NCBI GenBank assembly: GCA_038226305.1
Contig: JBBRQN010000020.1
Span: 1 to 49,242, forward strand
Direction: 5' to 3'
DNA length: 49,242 bases
From: JASLDZ01 sp038226305
Lineage (GTDB): Bacteria > Pseudomonadota > Alphaproteobacteria > Caulobacterales > Caulobacteraceae
In this document: one piece after another, positions 48,859 to 49,242 of the stretch
How positions within the stretch are numbered: the first letter of the stretch is position 1
Layout: every line of letters begins with the position of its first letter
Notes under the pieces: generated by a model
What the model saw: only the letters and a program-made list of their open reading frames with translations
Told to the model about the DNA's origin: nothing
Databases searched by the model: none
Program-made: the position numbers and the translations under genes

Positions 48859-49242
48859 CAGGCGTTGAGCTTCAGGTAGTTCACGAGGTCCATCCGGGTG
48901 ATGAGGCCCACGAAGCTGTCGCCGTCCATCAGGATGGCCACCCGGTCGTGGTCGAAGATCGGGATCAGGTCATCCAGCCCCTCGGTCACCTGCAGGGTGT
49001 CGAGCTGGCGGGTCATGGCCGAGCCCACCGGCTTGGCGAAGCGTTCGGAGCGGGTGATCTCGTCGGTGTCCATCACCTTCACGAGATCGCTCTCATCAAG
49101 GATGCCCACGAGGCGGCCGTCCTGCAGCACCGGCAGCTGGCTCACGTCGGCCTGGCGCATGCGGTTGTAGGCGATGTTCAGGGTGTCGTCGGGGCTCACG
49201 GCCACCATGCCGCCCTCCCCGGCGCGCCGGGTGACGAGGTCG
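48858..49242 (-). CDS. Cystathionine beta-synthase, C-terminal CBS domains (5' end beyond window)
   Basis: About 127 C-terminal residues are visible, entering from the right edge (DLVTRRAGEGGMVAVSPDDT). They form two CBS domains: VSPDDTLNIAYNRMRQADVSQLPVLQDGRLVGILDESDL, shown here as its key parts PVLQDGRLVGILDE and RVAILMDGDSFVGLITRMDL. Such paired CBS modules bind adenosyl ligands. The one-base overlap with the transsulfuration gene points to a full-length PLP-CBS cystathionine beta-synthase; a stand-alone CBS protein cannot be excluded without the missing part. An internal ATG at 49208 is not the true start, since the frame and the domain continue upstream of it. Confidence 0.8.
   Translation of the reverse strand, partial: DLVTRRAGEGGMVAVSPDDTLNIAYNRMRQADVSQLPVLQDGRLVGILDESDLVKVMDTDEITRSERFAKPVGSAMTRQLDTLQVTEGLDDLIPIFDHDRVAILMDGDSFVGLITRMDLVNYLKLNA

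Noticed and set aside
1..49242. Mobile elements, prophage or defence islands
   Set aside because: No transposase, integrase, phage structural, restriction or toxin-antitoxin gene was recognised, and composition looks even throughout.

Overview
The window is G+C-rich, densely packed DNA from an alphaproteobacterium, most likely of the order Caulobacterales (Caulobacter, Phenylobacterium, Brevundimonas or a close relative). The main evidence is a PodJ-type polar scaffold gene preceded by CtrA-type boxes (TTAA-N7-TTAA), a GlnD very like the caulobacterial form, a ctaE-DUF983-surf1-thrC-M16 block, and many GTG and TTG starts with 4-base GTGA stop/start overlaps. I see about 43 genes, no rRNA or tRNA, no CRISPR array, no transposase and no phage genes. 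No gene-free stretch exceeds about 260 bases. It reads as ordinary chromosome.

Layout. 1-662: serine beta-lactamase-fold hydrolase, cut by the left edge. 663-895: control region with CtrA boxes, followed by podJ (896-3766). 3776-9069, all minus: SWIB protein, cytochrome oxidase subunit III, DUF983, SURF1, threonine synthase and M16 peptidase. 9282-10958: formate-THF ligase. 10999-12155 minus: a 51-residue basic protein and an FAD oxidoreductase. 12215-17323 plus: DCC thioredoxin-like protein, DUF427, dienelactone-hydrolase-like enzyme, PIG-L deacetylase and penicillin acylase 1. 17358-21283: the ybbP/ybbA ABC pair divergent from tesA. 21287-23572 minus: exported amidase and GST. 23829-25525 plus: RsmC-like methyltransferase coupled to an RsuA-like pseudouridine synthase. 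25530-28368: exported protein, Ala-rich lipoprotein with a strong terminator, and acyl-CoA synthetase. 28523-32981 plus: a periplasmic cassette of penicillin acylase 2, beta-helix protein and diheme cytochrome c. 32992-35520: YihY, a 64-residue protein and an AI-2E family transporter. 35605-38024 plus: OprO/OprP-like porin and an orphan ModA. 38029-41632: Bcr/CflA drug exporter divergent from a prolyl oligopeptidase. 41648-47110 minus: sigma-54, a frameshifted short SEDS-like membrane protein and GlnD. 47271-47666: DUF1761. 47689-49242 minus: cystathionine gamma-lyase/synthase and the CBS-domain end of cystathionine beta-synthase.

Functional groupings. Cytochrome oxidase assembly (ctaE, surf1) is co-oriented with threonine synthesis. 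The last two genes make a transsulfuration pair. GlnD and sigma-54, both nitrogen-control proteins, lie 1 kb apart. Many genes encode exported hydrolases: two Ntn-type acylases, an amidase, an esterase, a prolyl oligopeptidase, a DLH-like enzyme and a PIG-L deacetylase. This suits an oligotroph with a rich periplasmic and outer-membrane scavenging system.

The items most worth a second look are: the acylase/beta-helix/diheme cytochrome cassette of unknown function; the frameshifted, unusually short SEDS (FtsW/RodA)-like gene between rpoN and glnD; the double CtrA-box region in front of podJ together with PodJ's phenylalanine-rich disordered segment; and the orphan ModA behind an OprP-type porin. 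All functional calls come from reading motifs and family resemblance by eye. No database search was run.
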